DNA from: Phymorhynchus buccinoides
Taxonomy: Eukaryota; Mollusca; Gastropoda; Neogastropoda; Raphitomidae
DNA length: 64,000 bases
Assembly: GCA_017654935.2 (NCBI GenBank)
Contig: CM065712.1
Coordinates: 18,803,627 to 18,867,626 of the forward strand
Direction: 5' to 3'
This document shows, in pieces, positions 24,003 to 37,100 of the stretch; the stretch's first letter is position 1; every line of letters begins with the position of its first letter. Below the pieces are notes generated by a model. It searched no databases. It was not told where the DNA came from and saw only the letters and a program-made list of their open reading frames with translations. The position numbers and the translations under genes were made by a program.

Positions 24003-26481
24003 GTAATGCCACTGGATGGCCATTCTTTCTATAAACACCAAATGTTTTGGTGAAATAAGACAACAGGTCGATGTTCATCCTAGTAACATTAAAAACCATA
24101 TCTGATATGGCCCATTGTCTCCTGACCTGTTAGTGTAGCTGGTCTTACAAGCAAACCATGGAGAAATGCCTCATTTCAGTTATGAAGTTTCACACACACA
24201 CAATCTTGGAGTACCAAGTATGACATTTTCATTTACTATCACTTTCATCATACCTTCATCTCATTTTGGGAGGGATCCACAGAGAAACAACTCTCCCCCA
24301 ATACCCCCTCCCAAAACAAGGGCACACATGGTAGGACTTTTGAATCTGTAGCTAAAACAGAACACCCCGACAGACAACTTGATCCAGCTTGCCAAACACA
24401 GTGTATCAGCAGAGGAGCAGGTTGTGACACATGCATTAGTGATTGTGTTATCAGTCACAGAAGAAAACAAAGAAGAAGAAATAACTCATTCATCTTGATT
24501 AAAACTTCCGCCAACCACTCATTTTAAGCCCAAACAAGGGTGTGGTGAATATAAACAAGTGATCTCACTCTGTCAGTATGAAGAAAGAAACAGCAACAAA
24601 GTCCTGTATCTTAGTGACCTTGGGGGCAACAGTGTTTCCCCGATCAGACCCCTACCTGCACCTTACAATGAGGCGCTGTACTACTCCTTGCCCACACCAA
24701 AGGGCGATCATTTTAGGCCCCAACTGCCGATGCCCCCTGGTGATGAGTCAGGAGCAGATAATTTCCTGTGGCTATATACTACTAGTTCCTGACAGGCAAG
24801 GGTGATAACGTCACGCTCATAAGATAAGTGCCTAACTCATTTTACAGTGTTTTGAGAAAAATGTCTTGGCGCCAAATCAGAAAAGAGAACGGCATATTTG
24901 CAACGTATCTATGGTGATCACTTCCGCTTTTCCAGGTGCTTCTGTACTTTCTGTCATGATAGATACCAGTCAGCCCATGTCCTATACACGCTTAATGCAA
25001 AATGGCCTAACTCTGAGTTAGGTATTTTTCTTATGAGCGTGACAGGGCATGAGACAGGGGCGGAAAATGTCAGTATAAAGCCTCATTTGCCTAGAAATTA
25101 ACTAAACAATATGTGAATCATTACAGCACCAGATGTTTGTTAAAATATACATGCACAGTGCCTTATGCTGAGTAAAATATGCTAACTACAACTACTAGCA
25201 TTTATGCTGAATATTTTCATATAAGCGTAAAAATATGACAAAGTGACAATTTGTACATTGTTTAACAGTAAAACAGAATCATTTCATTAACATCGGGCAA
25301 AAAGCTGCTGCACTTGCTGAAAAAAAATATACACTGATGCTGATCTAAACTTGAAACGTTATTTACAGCAGAGCAAGTGCACTGCAATCACACATCAATT
25401 ACAGTCATATAAAATATTTTGTATGCATTCCCAGCAGTAAACGTTTAGGTAAAAAAGTACAACAGACGCTTTGATTGAACTAAAACTAAATGAATGAACG
25501 TTCAACTTTTGTAGTAAAAAATAACTTTAAAAATATCACATCATATTGGGAAGACCCAGTACAAATATTTCAATATCACATTCGCAAGGCTCAGAATGAG
25601 AAACTTGAGACTTGCAATAAAACTAAGCACCGCGCATTGTATGACTGAAGTCTGGCCTCAGTTATCTGGTAAAAAGTATTGATATCAACAGTTGTAACTG
25701 TCCTTGGATTACTTGAAGATTTACATGTGCACTTGCAACATTTCTAAAGCATTGTCCACAAACATGGAATGATTCTTTTCTTGACCCACAAAAAGCTAGG
25801 TTTTATTCGTTTTTTATACCATGAATGCATTCAAATGAATAAATTCATTGCATAAAATGACAATTTTGTATTTGCAAAATGTTCACTTGCACACAATAAC
25901 AAAATACATAGAAATACAATACCCACTCAAATAAGAGATAAATGATTGTATGAAATTATTCATATGAAATAAAACAAGATCAACCATAATTTTGTGAGAG
26001 CCAAACACACACAACACATCCCACAAACACACATATACAAAAAAATGTTTTATCTAATAATTAACAATAATAGGAATAACAAAGATTTCTTATATATATA
26101 TATTTTTTTATAAAAAAATCTACAGCAGCTTAACTTCACATAATATTGTTGATAATCCATTACAATGCTCTTTTTGGTGTGTTGGTTAGATAATAATAAT
26201 AATACCAAAATAAAACACAATCTGCAAGACAGGGTATAAAAATAGCAGACATCTACCATTGTCCACTTGGCATCTGTAACAAATGTAACAAATCAGAGTG
26301 TAGTAAGTTCCTGCCTTTGTTTAAAAAATGTATAAACTGTACAATGGAGATCATTGATCCGTTGTATAGTCACTTCAAGGAAAACCACCAGCCTCTCAAA
26401 AGCCACACAAACACCATTTTGTGCTTGCTCATTGCACATCCTTGTTTACTGGGGATGCAGCTCATAGGTATAATAACAGTA
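24003..26481. other. Low-repeat AT-rich sequence, no gene recognised
   Basis: Several short open frames at 24166-25101 lack family resemblance or consistent splice sites. A segment around 24700-24790 (AAAGGGCGATCATTTTA) is shared with about 51130, so at least part is dispersed repeat. Confidence 0.5.
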
Positions 26482-26600
26482 GAGGGTGTAGAGGGGCACA
26501 GAAGTATCGCGTTCGCCTCGTGTCAAGTAAACCCGAGTTCGAACCTGGGTACATGGGATTTTTCCTCACTCTGCACTAGGCCTTGCGGTCTGAACATGGA

Positions 26601-26634
<34 letters not shown>

Positions 26635-26832
26635 GTGCCCATGCACTTAAACCCAGTGGCAACGAAAAAGGTGTCATTTGGTCAAAATTTACCCCCCCCC
26701 CCCTTTCAGTCACACAAAGATCACAAAACAATTGAGTGGCGCGCCTCTGGCTACAACACGCTCTCCAGGTGGGAGCAACCCGAATTTCACAGAGACGCCT
26801 CTGTGACTATAAAGTACCAAATACCAAAAAAG
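26482..26832 (+). mobile_element. tRNA-derived SINE
   Basis: The tRNA-like head GGGGCACAGAAGTATCGCGT.. carries an intact B-box GAGTTCGAACC (about 26530). The body has AGTCTTTCGGATGAGACGAT, AAACCGAGGTCC and CCATGCACTTAAACCCA, a pattern I associate with widespread molluscan/metazoan SINEs. It ends in CTATAAAGTACCAAATACC and an A-run, and contains a C-run at 26691-26703. Confidence 0.85.
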
Positions 26833-27947
26833 ACAAGTGGCTTTCAATCCGTGAATGACAGTATCATTTTTGGCTCACTCATGTCAAAGTAGAGTATGTT
26901 CTTATGCTTCTTCAGTTTTCCGGGTGTCTGTCCCTGGTAACTTTAATGTTGGCTTTGTTTTTAAGGTGGTTTTCATTTATAAAGTCATTGCTCTTCATTT
27001 TACAGACACCCTTCAAGAAAACAAACCCAAAGAAACAAACCGAGCCTTTCAAAAACTGACACACACACACAAATAAATAATGAAATATCATATTTTTTTG
27101 TGTTTGCTCAATTTGTTTTGTGTTTGCTCAATTCACGTCCTTGTTATATTTATTACTGTTATTATTCTCTTTCTACACTTTACACCCCCCCCCCCCCCCC
27201 CCCCCCCCGAAACATCCAGATATTGATTGATTCTCATATATTTCCATTCTTTACTAATTTGAAGTCATTATGATCAGTCCATGGATTAATAAAGAGGACT
27301 GGGGCCCTCAAAATATCTCGCTGTTTAATATCGTCGCTGTCCGACGCTAACCGCGTATCTACAAAATTTGACAAAAATAGATTTTTCACTGAAACCCCTT
27401 CCAGTGACCTCACACAGGTCTTCTATAAATATCTGGTGTCTGCGACCAAGGAAAATGCTCAAATTTGTCACATGATACCGCGGAAATCATCGTGCATGTG
27501 GCTGGTTGTCGCTGGTCTTGACGCGATAAGTGTGTAACTGTCACGCTAAGCGTGTAACTGCGGGCAGCTGTCGTATCTCCCATCGTGACAACAATGTACT
27601 AACCGTGTAACTGAATTATCACAAAACTTTTGGGTGTTAATGCAACTTTTATTGTGTCACATGTTTAGTCATCGGTAAAGAAGAAGAGTTAAGGGGAATT
27701 GGCATTGTAGCAGATGACATGTTTTTTGATGCTCCTGTAAAATCACTGATTGTGTAGGTACACGTAACACGGTTAGCGTCAGACAGCGACAATATGGTGT
27801 TTTGTTTGTTTTTTGTGTCTATATTAGTATATATTTGTATTCCTTTAAACTCTCACTGCTCTCTCCCACTCCCAGTTCTTTGGAGTTTATAGCGGCCATC
27901 AATCATATATCAACCAGAATGAGAACCAGACAAAAATCTGCCTCTAA
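26833..27947. other. Region downstream of PCTP, no gene recognised
   Basis: Contains a run of about 25 C at 27184-27208. The segment nearest 28034 is likely PCTP 3' UTR on the minus strand, but its end is not determined. CGCTAACCG/CGGTTAGCG motifs at 27345 and 27770 bracket about 430 bp as a possible inverted repeat. Confidence 0.45.
27648..27653 (-). terminator. Candidate poly(A) signal for PCTP
   Basis: AATAAA on the minus strand, about 380 bp past the PCTP stop codon. It is the first such hexamer seen downstream. This is a motif match only, and other AATAAA motifs lie further left. Confidence 0.3.
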
Positions 27948-27950
27948 TAC

Positions 27951-27956
27951 CCCCCC

Positions 27957-27987
<31 letters not shown>

Positions 27988-27990
27988 ACA
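27951..27990. repeat. (C)n(CA)n compound microsatellite
   Basis: About 22 C then (CA)n, only about 45 bp past the PCTP stop codon, so probably transcribed in its 3' UTR. Confidence 0.97.
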
Positions 27991-28033
27991 GACAACATGC
28001 TGATCTTGTTCACCGGGCGTTGTGGTGCTGGCT

Positions 28034-28117
28034 TCAGGCCTTGCAGTGACTGTACTTGTAGTGACTGTACTTGTGGCAGGCGTCCTGCATGACCAGTATG
28101 AACTCTGGAATGCCTTT
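28034..28117 (-). CDS. PCTP: PCTP last coding exon (residues 189-215 and stop)
   Basis: Acceptor TGGTTGTTGCAG. Encodes KGIPEFILVMQDACHKYSHY then KYSHCKA and TGA (28036-28034). It matches the C-terminal helix of human PCTP (NGVPNFLKDMARACQNYLKKT). The tail contains two near-identical KYSH units, a small internal duplication that makes the C-terminus slightly longer than human. The 3' UTR begins with G-rich and GT-repeat sequence. Confidence 0.9.
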   Translation of the reverse strand, partial: KGIPEFILVMQDACHKYSHYKYSHCKA

Positions 28118-31100
28118 CTGCAACAACCACCACACACACCGATTCATGAGGGGTTAGCTAGGCCATGATACCTTTACTTGGGATGTACTCTGGGCAAGGC
28201 ATTGGGATGTACTCTGGGCAAGGCATTGGGATGTACTCTGGGCAAGGCATTGGGATGTACTCTGGGCAAGGCATTGGGATGTACTCTGGGCAAGGCATTG
28301 GGATGTACTCTGGGCAAGGCATTGGGATGTACTCTGGGCAAGGCATTGGGATGTACTCTGGGCAAGGCATTGGGATGTACTCTGGGCAAGGTATTGGGAT
28401 TTATCTGGCAGTATCCAATGACAGATTGGCAATCACATGCATACATACTTTAGCATTGTTTTCAGGTGAGAGCCAGGTTTCACCATACAAGGGACACAGA
28501 AGGCTGATGGCACCTTGTGGGTTTCACCATACAAGGGACACTGAAGGCTGATGGCACCTGTTTCACCATACAAGGGACACTGAAGGCTGATGGCACCTTG
28601 TGGGTTTTACCATACAAGGGACACTGAAGGCTGATGGCACCTGTTTCACCATACAAGGGACAATGAAGGCTGATGGCACCTTGTGGGTTTCACCATACAA
28701 GTGACATAGAAGGCTGATGGCACCTGTTTCACCATACAAGGGACACTGAAGGCTGATGGCACCTGTTTCACCATACAAGGGACACTGAAGGCTGATGGCA
28801 CCTTGTGGGTTTCACCATACAAGGGACACTGAAGGCTGATGGCACCTAGTGGGTTTCACCATACAAGGGACACAGAAGGCTGATGGCACCTTGTGGGTTT
28901 CACCATACAAGGGACACTGAAGGCTGATGGCACCTTGTGGGTTTCACCATACAAGGGACACTGAAGGCTGATGGCACCTTGTGGGTTTCACCATACAAGG
29001 GACACTGAAGGCTGATGGCACCTTGTGGGTTTCACCATACAAGGGACACAGAAGGCTGATGGCACCTTGTGGGTTTCACCATACAAGGGACACTGAAGGC
29101 TGATGGCACCTAGTGGGTTTCACCATACAAGGGACACTGAAGGCTGATGGCACCTTGTGGGTTTCACCATACAAGGGACACTGAAGGCTGATGGCACCTG
29201 TTTCACCATACAAGGGACACTGAAGGCTGATGGCACCTTGTGGGTTTCACCATACAAGGGACACAGAAGGCTGATGGCACCTGTTTCACCATACAAGGGA
29301 CACTGAAGGCTGATGGCACCTGTTTCATCATACAAGGGACACTGAAGGCTGATGGCACCTGTTTCACCATACAAGGGACACTGAAGGCTGATGGCACCTT
29401 GTGGGTTTCACCATACAAGTGACATAGAAGGCTGATGGCACCTGTTTCACCATACAAGGGACACTGAAGGCTGATGGCACCTGTTTCACCATACAAGGGA
29501 CACTGAAGGCTGATGGCACCTTGTGGGTTTTACCATACAAGGGACACAGAAGGCTGATGGCACCTGTTTCACCATACAAGGGACACTGAAGGCTGATGGC
29601 ACCTGTTTCACCATACAAGGGACACTGAAGGCTGATGGCACCTGTTTCACCATACAAGGGACACTGAAGGCTGATGGCACCTGTTTCACCATACAAGGGA
29701 CACAGAAGGCTGATGGCACCTTGTGGGTTTTACCATACAAGGGACACAGAAGGCTGATGGCACCTTGTGGGTTTCACCATACAAGGGACACAGAAGGCTG
29801 ATGGCACCTTGTGGGTTTCACCATACAAGGGACACAGAAGGCTGATGGCACCTTGTGGGTTTCACCATACAAGGGACACTGAAGGCTGATGGCACCTTGT
29901 GGGTTTCACCATACAAGGGACACAGAAGGCTGATGGCACCTTGTGGGTTTCACCATACAAGGGACACTGAAGGCTGATGGCACCTTGTGGGTTTCACCAT
30001 ACAAGGGACACTGAAGGCTGATGGCACCTTGTGGGTTTCACCATACAAGGGACACAGAAGGCTGATGGCACCTGTTTCACCATACAAGGGACACAGAAGG
30101 CTGATGGCACCTTGTGGGTTTCACCTGAAAACAAAAGGCTAGGACGACCATGCCCTCTGACAATCACTGAGTCAAAGGCTACAGAAAACACAAGTCACCA
30201 CGCTACCTATATCATCATGCTGCTCCAGATAGTGTGAGAGAGATAGTGTGAGAGAGAGATCGAGAGGGAGAGAGAGATCAGTTAACGTAGTTTGTTGACA
30301 TACCCTGGCTAAAAGACTCCAGGGATTATCCCAACAGACGAAGCACTTGAAACACTATGGTACAAATGCATCAGGTAGGGATGAGAACATTATACGTGTG
30401 TGATCGTTTTTAATTACCCCACCATGTGGGCAGCCACACTCCGTCCTCAGGGGAAAGTTAATGTAGTGAAAAGAGAAGCTGTTTAAACTCTTTACCTTGG
30501 CGGCCCAGTTGATCATCCAGGTGGGGATGTTGCCTTTGGGGTTGTCGAAATAGTACATGAAACCTGGACAGAAAATGGTGATAAACCAATATTTTAACAG
30601 CACAAACAAACAAAACAATACAAGGGGAGCTGAAAGAAGGGAAAAAAACTAAACAAATAAAAGTAACCAAAAACTTTTTAAAATACAAATGAGATGGCAA
30701 AAATAATAACCATAGATATGGCTTGACGAAAAGTGAGCAATTCACTGTAAAATTTGCCACATTATCCCATCCCTAATTTCAACCTTGCCTATGCTTTATT
30801 TTTTCAGCATTATCTAAAATAAAACGTGTCAATGAAGAAAAGTTTACACATATTTTTGGGGATATTAGCTGTATCTCTTTCTCTCACAAAGCTCTAAGCA
30901 GCTTTGTTTTCTGACAAAACTGTAAATCATTGACACAACATGAAAGATTGAAACTGAAATGTTCTGACTGGATATCCTTCTCTGACAAAACTGTAAATCA
31001 TTGACACAACATGAAAGATAGAAACTGAAATGTTCTGACTGGATATCCTTCTCTGACAAAACTGTAAATCATTGACACAACATGAAAGATTGAAACTGAA

Positions 31101-34100
31101 ATGTTCTGACTGGATATCCTCTGACAAAACTGTAAATCATTGACACAACATGAAAGATTGAAACTGAAATGTTCTGACTGGATATCCTTCTCTGACAAAA
31201 CTGTAAATCATTGACACAACATGAAAGATTGAAACTGAAATGTTCTGACTGGATATCCTTCTCTGACAAAACTGTAAATCATTGACACAACATGAAAGAT
31301 TGAAACTGAAATGTTCTGACTGGATATCCTTCTCTGACAAAACTGAAACTGTTGGACAATACTCCAGTCTTGTGATAGACCTTTAACCCTTTCAATGCCA
31401 CCCATTTTTCATTCACCATATTCTGACAAAATGGCCAATTTTTGTTGTTTTAAATCCGCAATATTGGGGATTGGTGAAACAAGGCCCATTCTTACTCCCA
31501 AAATGAAGAACATAAGGTCCTTGGATAACATTAAGAGACCGAGGAAAATAGGTGTCAAATCAACGTCGTGCCACAAGGCGATGTTGGCGGTGAAAAGGTG
31601 AATCAGCAACAGTGCAGTGTTTCCTTGGTTGGTTGCCTCCTGACAGCCTAACATAATATTCACTCCCCTTGGACTACTGGTTTCAGATTCTGCGACCTGA
31701 CAAACCAGGGTCTGGCTGCAAGTTGGGATTCAGAATGAGCAGTGAGCTGTATGGCCCAGAAGATGGGACAGAAAAAACAAATTCAAGGTGTTTTTTCTTT
31801 TGCTTTTTAAAAAAATTCTTAATGAAAGAACAAAGTTGGCGGTGAAAAGGTAAAAAATTCCATCTTTTTTTTTTTTAACTTGTTTTTTTTCAATGAAAGA
31901 ACCATGGATGCAACTGGAGAAAATCGAAAAACAGGCAAGGCAGGGGTCCAGGGGCCGTCCAGGGCCCTGGCAGGGTACAGGGTTGGGGGGTTAGGGGGCA
32001 ACGCCCCCCCAGAAACTGAAGAAAAAGCAAGATCATACTCAATTTGAAGCTTATTCCAGGCTTGTAAAGTGAGAATTCTACACTTTTTCCCCCTTGAACT
32101 TTTAAGCAATTTTTTTTTAATCGTATCTGAGGCAAGGTTGCATCCATGAAGAACTGTGAAGCTGTGCCCACCACCCACACTTTGTTCCGGCCTTTCCATC
32201 GGAGGTCAGGACACAGGTTTGGGCAAAGCTGTCCACACGCACCACCCCCGGTTTTTCTGGAACATCGGGCGACACCGCGCTGCGCACCAACACCACCCAC
32301 ACACGGCGCCCCCGGTGTTCCAAGGGCCGCAACTCGCTGCGGAACATGTACTGGGGCTCTGTCAAGGTGGCAAGGGTTTATTTATTTATTTTTTTCACGA
32401 TCATTTGTCAATTTACATTTCAAATACCTTGTGCATCCGTCTTAGCTTAACATTTTGCTTTACCAGAATACATAGCTCTAGAGAAAAAAATATGTATGTA
32501 TGATATTTTTATTTTGAAGTGGTTGCCATACAAATCTTTGTGTTTGGATGAAAATTAAACCATATTTGACAGTGAATAACCTATTTTTCACAATGACCTA
32601 GGCAGATCAATTCCTGACCCTTTTACGTCTCCAACATATGGAAATGTAACCCATGTATGCACCATGTCGGACCAATTATGTATTTGTTTATTTATTTATT
32701 TTTCATTTCCTTTTCTTCTTTTATTTTTCCCAATACAGTGGAACCTCCCTTATAAGACTCCCTCCCACACAAGACCTACTTCTCTGAGACATTGCCCTTC
32801 TTTGTAAGCATTAGAATTACCTTCGTTATAAGACCCCTCCCTTATAAGACCTCATTTTGGATGATTGTTTAAGGTCTTATAAGGGAGGTTCCACTGTATC
32901 ATTGAAAAGCGATTATTGTGAAACAAAATTCATAAAAAGAAATATTATTTTAACGGACACTTGTATTTTGCCATCAACAAGCTGCTTGCTACACTTCAAT
33001 GAACACTATGTTTTGACGACCACATAACCATTTAACAGGCATGAAAACTACTGTTCCAAAAAAAGAGAAGATTTTTTCAGCCAAGAAATCCTTCCACCCG
33101 GGTTTTCAGCTGCCGTCAGAAGTTTTGTTGAGCGGGGGAGGGACTGTTACCAAAAAATATTTCCGGCACAAATAACTAACATCAGAACTTTTGTTCAGCG
33201 GGGGGGGGGCTAATCTGTTAAAAAAAAAATGGAAACGGCGGAGCTGTTTTCATGCCTGATATTTCTTCTTCTTTTTCACCCATTCTTCGTGCACGGCTTG
33301 CTCTTCAGACGCCATATTGGAAGTGATGACGTCGGGAGGAGGAGAAGGCGCAAAATGATGATCGAGCCATTTAAAGACCCAGTATGCCAAGTTTTTATTC
33401 GATTTTCAAATTTTTTTTTTAGGCGGAGATTGGTCGATTTTGGAAAAAAATTAGGCGGAGAAAACGGAGAAAACGGAGATGTTTTCATGCCTGATTTAAA
33501 GTGAACGCATAAACCATCTGAACCATTTGTCAGCAAAGGATACTTCTCTGTTGGACATGGGGAAGGGGAACACCGTCTCCCACACCACTACCGACTGACC
33601 ATTGTCCTGCGTTACATAAACATCTGAAAACAACATGACAAAGCCACATGAATGTTAAAAAAAACCGTAGACAAATAATTTTTTTATGTGAATGTACTCC
33701 CAGATTAGTCATTTCTCCCTCAGACTTTATTTATTTAAGAAAATTTATATAGCGCTTCACCTTTAAGCTCTAAGACTTTATTAGTCCCACCTTCATAACG
33801 TCTCCTTCCAAGCTTTCCATTCTATCACCATAGTCAGCAGAGCAAGCGCATGCACACATACAAATGGCATGTCAATGTCATCAAAATACAGTGGCTGTCA
33901 ATACAAATTACAAGGCTCATTTTGGAATGTGACTGTTTATGTCCAAACACATTTTTGTTTGTGGCTCAAGCCACAAACCTATAACTCATTTTGTCGGTCG
34001 GTCGGTCGGTCTGTCGGTTGGTCGGTCTGTCGTTCCAAAATTGCCGCACATTTTGACAAAATTGTCGCACTTCAAATCGAGGCTACACTTCAAAATTAAT

Positions 34101-37100
34101 TGAGGCCGCTCTTTAAAATGATGTATTTTAAAAGCGTACAAAATAATAAACATACGTAATACAGACACTACAACAGACACGAGTATGCGGTGCTTCTTTT
34201 GATGAGAATAAGTAGGATACATAGTTTTAAATGTTTTCCAATAGATATAAAAAGTTACGAAAGGGTGCAGAGATAACATTCTGGTTTACAGATTAAAATT
34301 ATTGAAAAGCCAGGGGAGATGACTCCTGATTGGAGTGGTAAAAATAGACCGCACGCCACAAACTATTGCGATTTTGTGCTTGTTAGTTTACAACCTACTC
34401 ATGCATAAATTTGGGTGACGAACAGATCAGGTACAGTTACACACTAAATATTGACAGTTACACACTAAATATTGACAATACAAAACACTTTGTGAGTTCG
34501 TCTTACTTTAAAAAAGGTGTGAAAATGAGTCAACAGAAAGATCAAACAATAAACCAAAAATAATAAAAATTAAAAACAAAGTCAATACAAGTACTGTATT
34601 TTACGAACTGCAAGGCAATGCTTTTCTTCAATTCAGACCCCCTAAGATCTCAATATGAATTCCAGGCTGAAATCATGAATGAAGCCACTGAAGCAGACGA
34701 CACAGTCACAGTAAAAGTAGGGGTTGGGGGGGGTGGGGGTGAAGCAGGATATGATGTCACAGCCTCGTTTCGACAGCAAAAGCCATAACAATCATGGCAG
34801 ACAAGTATGTCGATGATGCTATTCGAGCAAAACTCATTGTAGAAATCTACTCTGTGTTTTTCAATTCCAACTTTTCTGAGCTCTCTGACGCAGATAAAAA
34901 TGCATCATATGAATATCCGGATAGCGAGTGTAACTTCTGTAATTCTGAAGATTGTTTTGAGCAAAATACGACCTCCTTTGTTTGAGTCGACTTCATGTTT
35001 TCGATCTACTTTTTTGCGTTTAATCGATCATTTTGCATGCGCCTTAAAATATGTTGCGCCTTGTGCATGTTTAAATTCACATTATAATTATTCACATTAT
35101 AATTAGAAGCGCCTTGCACAGTGGAGTACACTTAACACGAAACTCACAGGACCAGGACAAAGATTTGTGTGTGCGTTAACCGTATTTCGTGTTAACAATT
35201 TTGCGTCAAAATTGCGGTAAAAACAAGTTGAAACCGATCGGGGAGATGCAGCTACTTATTCATGCATGTTGAGCTAGCGATCAGTAGACTTGGCACCAGC
35301 TTAACTTGGAAATGCATGTACATACCTTCTATTGCCGAGAGCTTAGCCATTAATTATCAAGAAGTGGAAGATAACAACACCAAATGTCATCACGATCAAT
35401 TATTAATCCTCTTCAAAGACTGTTCTCAGGCTCGAAACCTTACAGTCACTTTTGATTCAACACTCTCTTTCAAGCAGCACGCTTCAAACGTCTGCAAAGC
35501 TGCCTACATTGAAATTCGAAAAATTAGCTCCATCCGGCATTTTCTTTCAGTTGAATCCACAAAGACACTGGTCTGTCCAGGTTGGATTGTTGTAATAGTC
35601 TCTTGGCTGGATCTCTAAAATATCTTATTGATAAGTTACAGAGGGTTCAAAACAGTGCTGCCAGACTTGTGTTGAAGTCGCCTAGACGGGAACATGTCTC
35701 CCCACTTCTAAGGTCTCTTCATTGGTTACCTGTTCAATCCAGGATTGACTACAAACTAGGGTCCATTTGCTTTGCCTCTATCACTGGTGCAGGACCTCAG
35801 TATCTCAGAGACATTCTTCGTACCCGTCAGCTCCGCTCTTCTGCAGATACCCGTCTCTTGCACATTCCGACAGTCAGAACCAAATCCTTTGGTCAGCGAG
35901 CTTTTGCTTTACAAGGCCCTTCTCTCTGGAACAACTTACCTCTCAATGTCCGCCATTCCCAGTCTGTCAGCTCTTTCAAATCCTCCACAAAACCCCATCT
36001 CTTTCAGTTCAGATAAACACCCTGTCTTGTATCCTGTTGCTATATAGTTATGCTGGAAACACTACATTTTGTGCGTTTCTTCAGGACGAGCTGCGTGCAT
36101 GCGTGTGTGCGCGCGTGCATGCTTGCATCCGTGTTAGGGGCATTTGTCCCTCTGCACATGCAAACACGCACGTGTGTGTGCATGCATGCGTGCGTGCTGG
36201 GAGATCTATTAAAAATAGGTAAGCTTGAAGTCTATGAAGGGGGGTGGTGAATGCGGGGGGTGGGCGGCGGGGGTAGTGTGAGAAAAAGCCTTTTGCGTGG
36301 AAAACGCTATTTGTAATGGTTTGGATTCTAGGGGAGTGTGAAAGGGGGGGGGGGGGGGGGTGGCGTAAATGTAGTTATCATGATTTTGTTTCGGGTTGTT
36401 CCTTATGATAAGTGCATTGTTTTGTTGTTGTTTTTGCTCAGATTTTTAACTTCTTTGTGAAGCGCTTAGAGCCCCGTAAGGAGAATAGGTGCTATATAAA
36501 TTGTCATTATTATTATTATTCACAACATTGAGTCAATAATGGTGGTTCCTAAAGAGATATAATGCAAATTGCTTCTTGATTGGCTAATAAATCAAATGAT
36601 CTTAAGTCAAAGGCGCTCATTGGTTCGAGTATCAAACCTTGCTGGGAGTGCATTAGCCTAGTACTCTACAAACCTTGTCTACTCACTGTCCAGCCTTCGT
36701 TTGCAATCGGAAAGGAAATCTCACGCAACTTAAGTCTGAGAATAAATTGTTTAAGGCTCAAACTAATTGCTTCAAAAACTGTGCATGGCAGTGTTTCAGT
36801 GTGAACTGTATTTTGAGTGCAAATTGGAAACTGAAGTTGGGCAACTGAACGAGCAGAGTGGCGTGGCAGATGATAAACCGAGAACACGCCCGCGCAGTTC
36901 ACACCTTTCCACATCCGACTTCCTGACTAGCACATGAACAGAGGTGCAGTAGATAAGGTTCGTGATGGATTTTGCAAAGTTTGTAACGAAATATTTGGTG
37001 GCTCCAGCTTCATTTTGTGCGATCAACACGAACTTTAGTGTGATAAATAACAATCGGACCGAGTTTTTGTTTGTGTGTTAACTGTAATTCGTGTTGTCCT

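Noticed and set aside
26482..26560. tRNA gene
   Set aside because: B-box present, but the cloverleaf is degraded and a SINE body follows.
28165..30237. Many open frames in PCTP intron 5
   Set aside because: Products of the 24-bp and 39/44-bp arrays; the neighbouring exons have clear splice sites.
33229..33504. 91-codon frame with a signal-peptide-like start (METAELFSCLIFLLLFHPFF)
   Set aside because: It lies antisense in PCTP intron 3/2 area and consists of a duplicated segment (GTTTTCATGCCTGAT at both ends) and G/A-rich repeats; no family resemblance.
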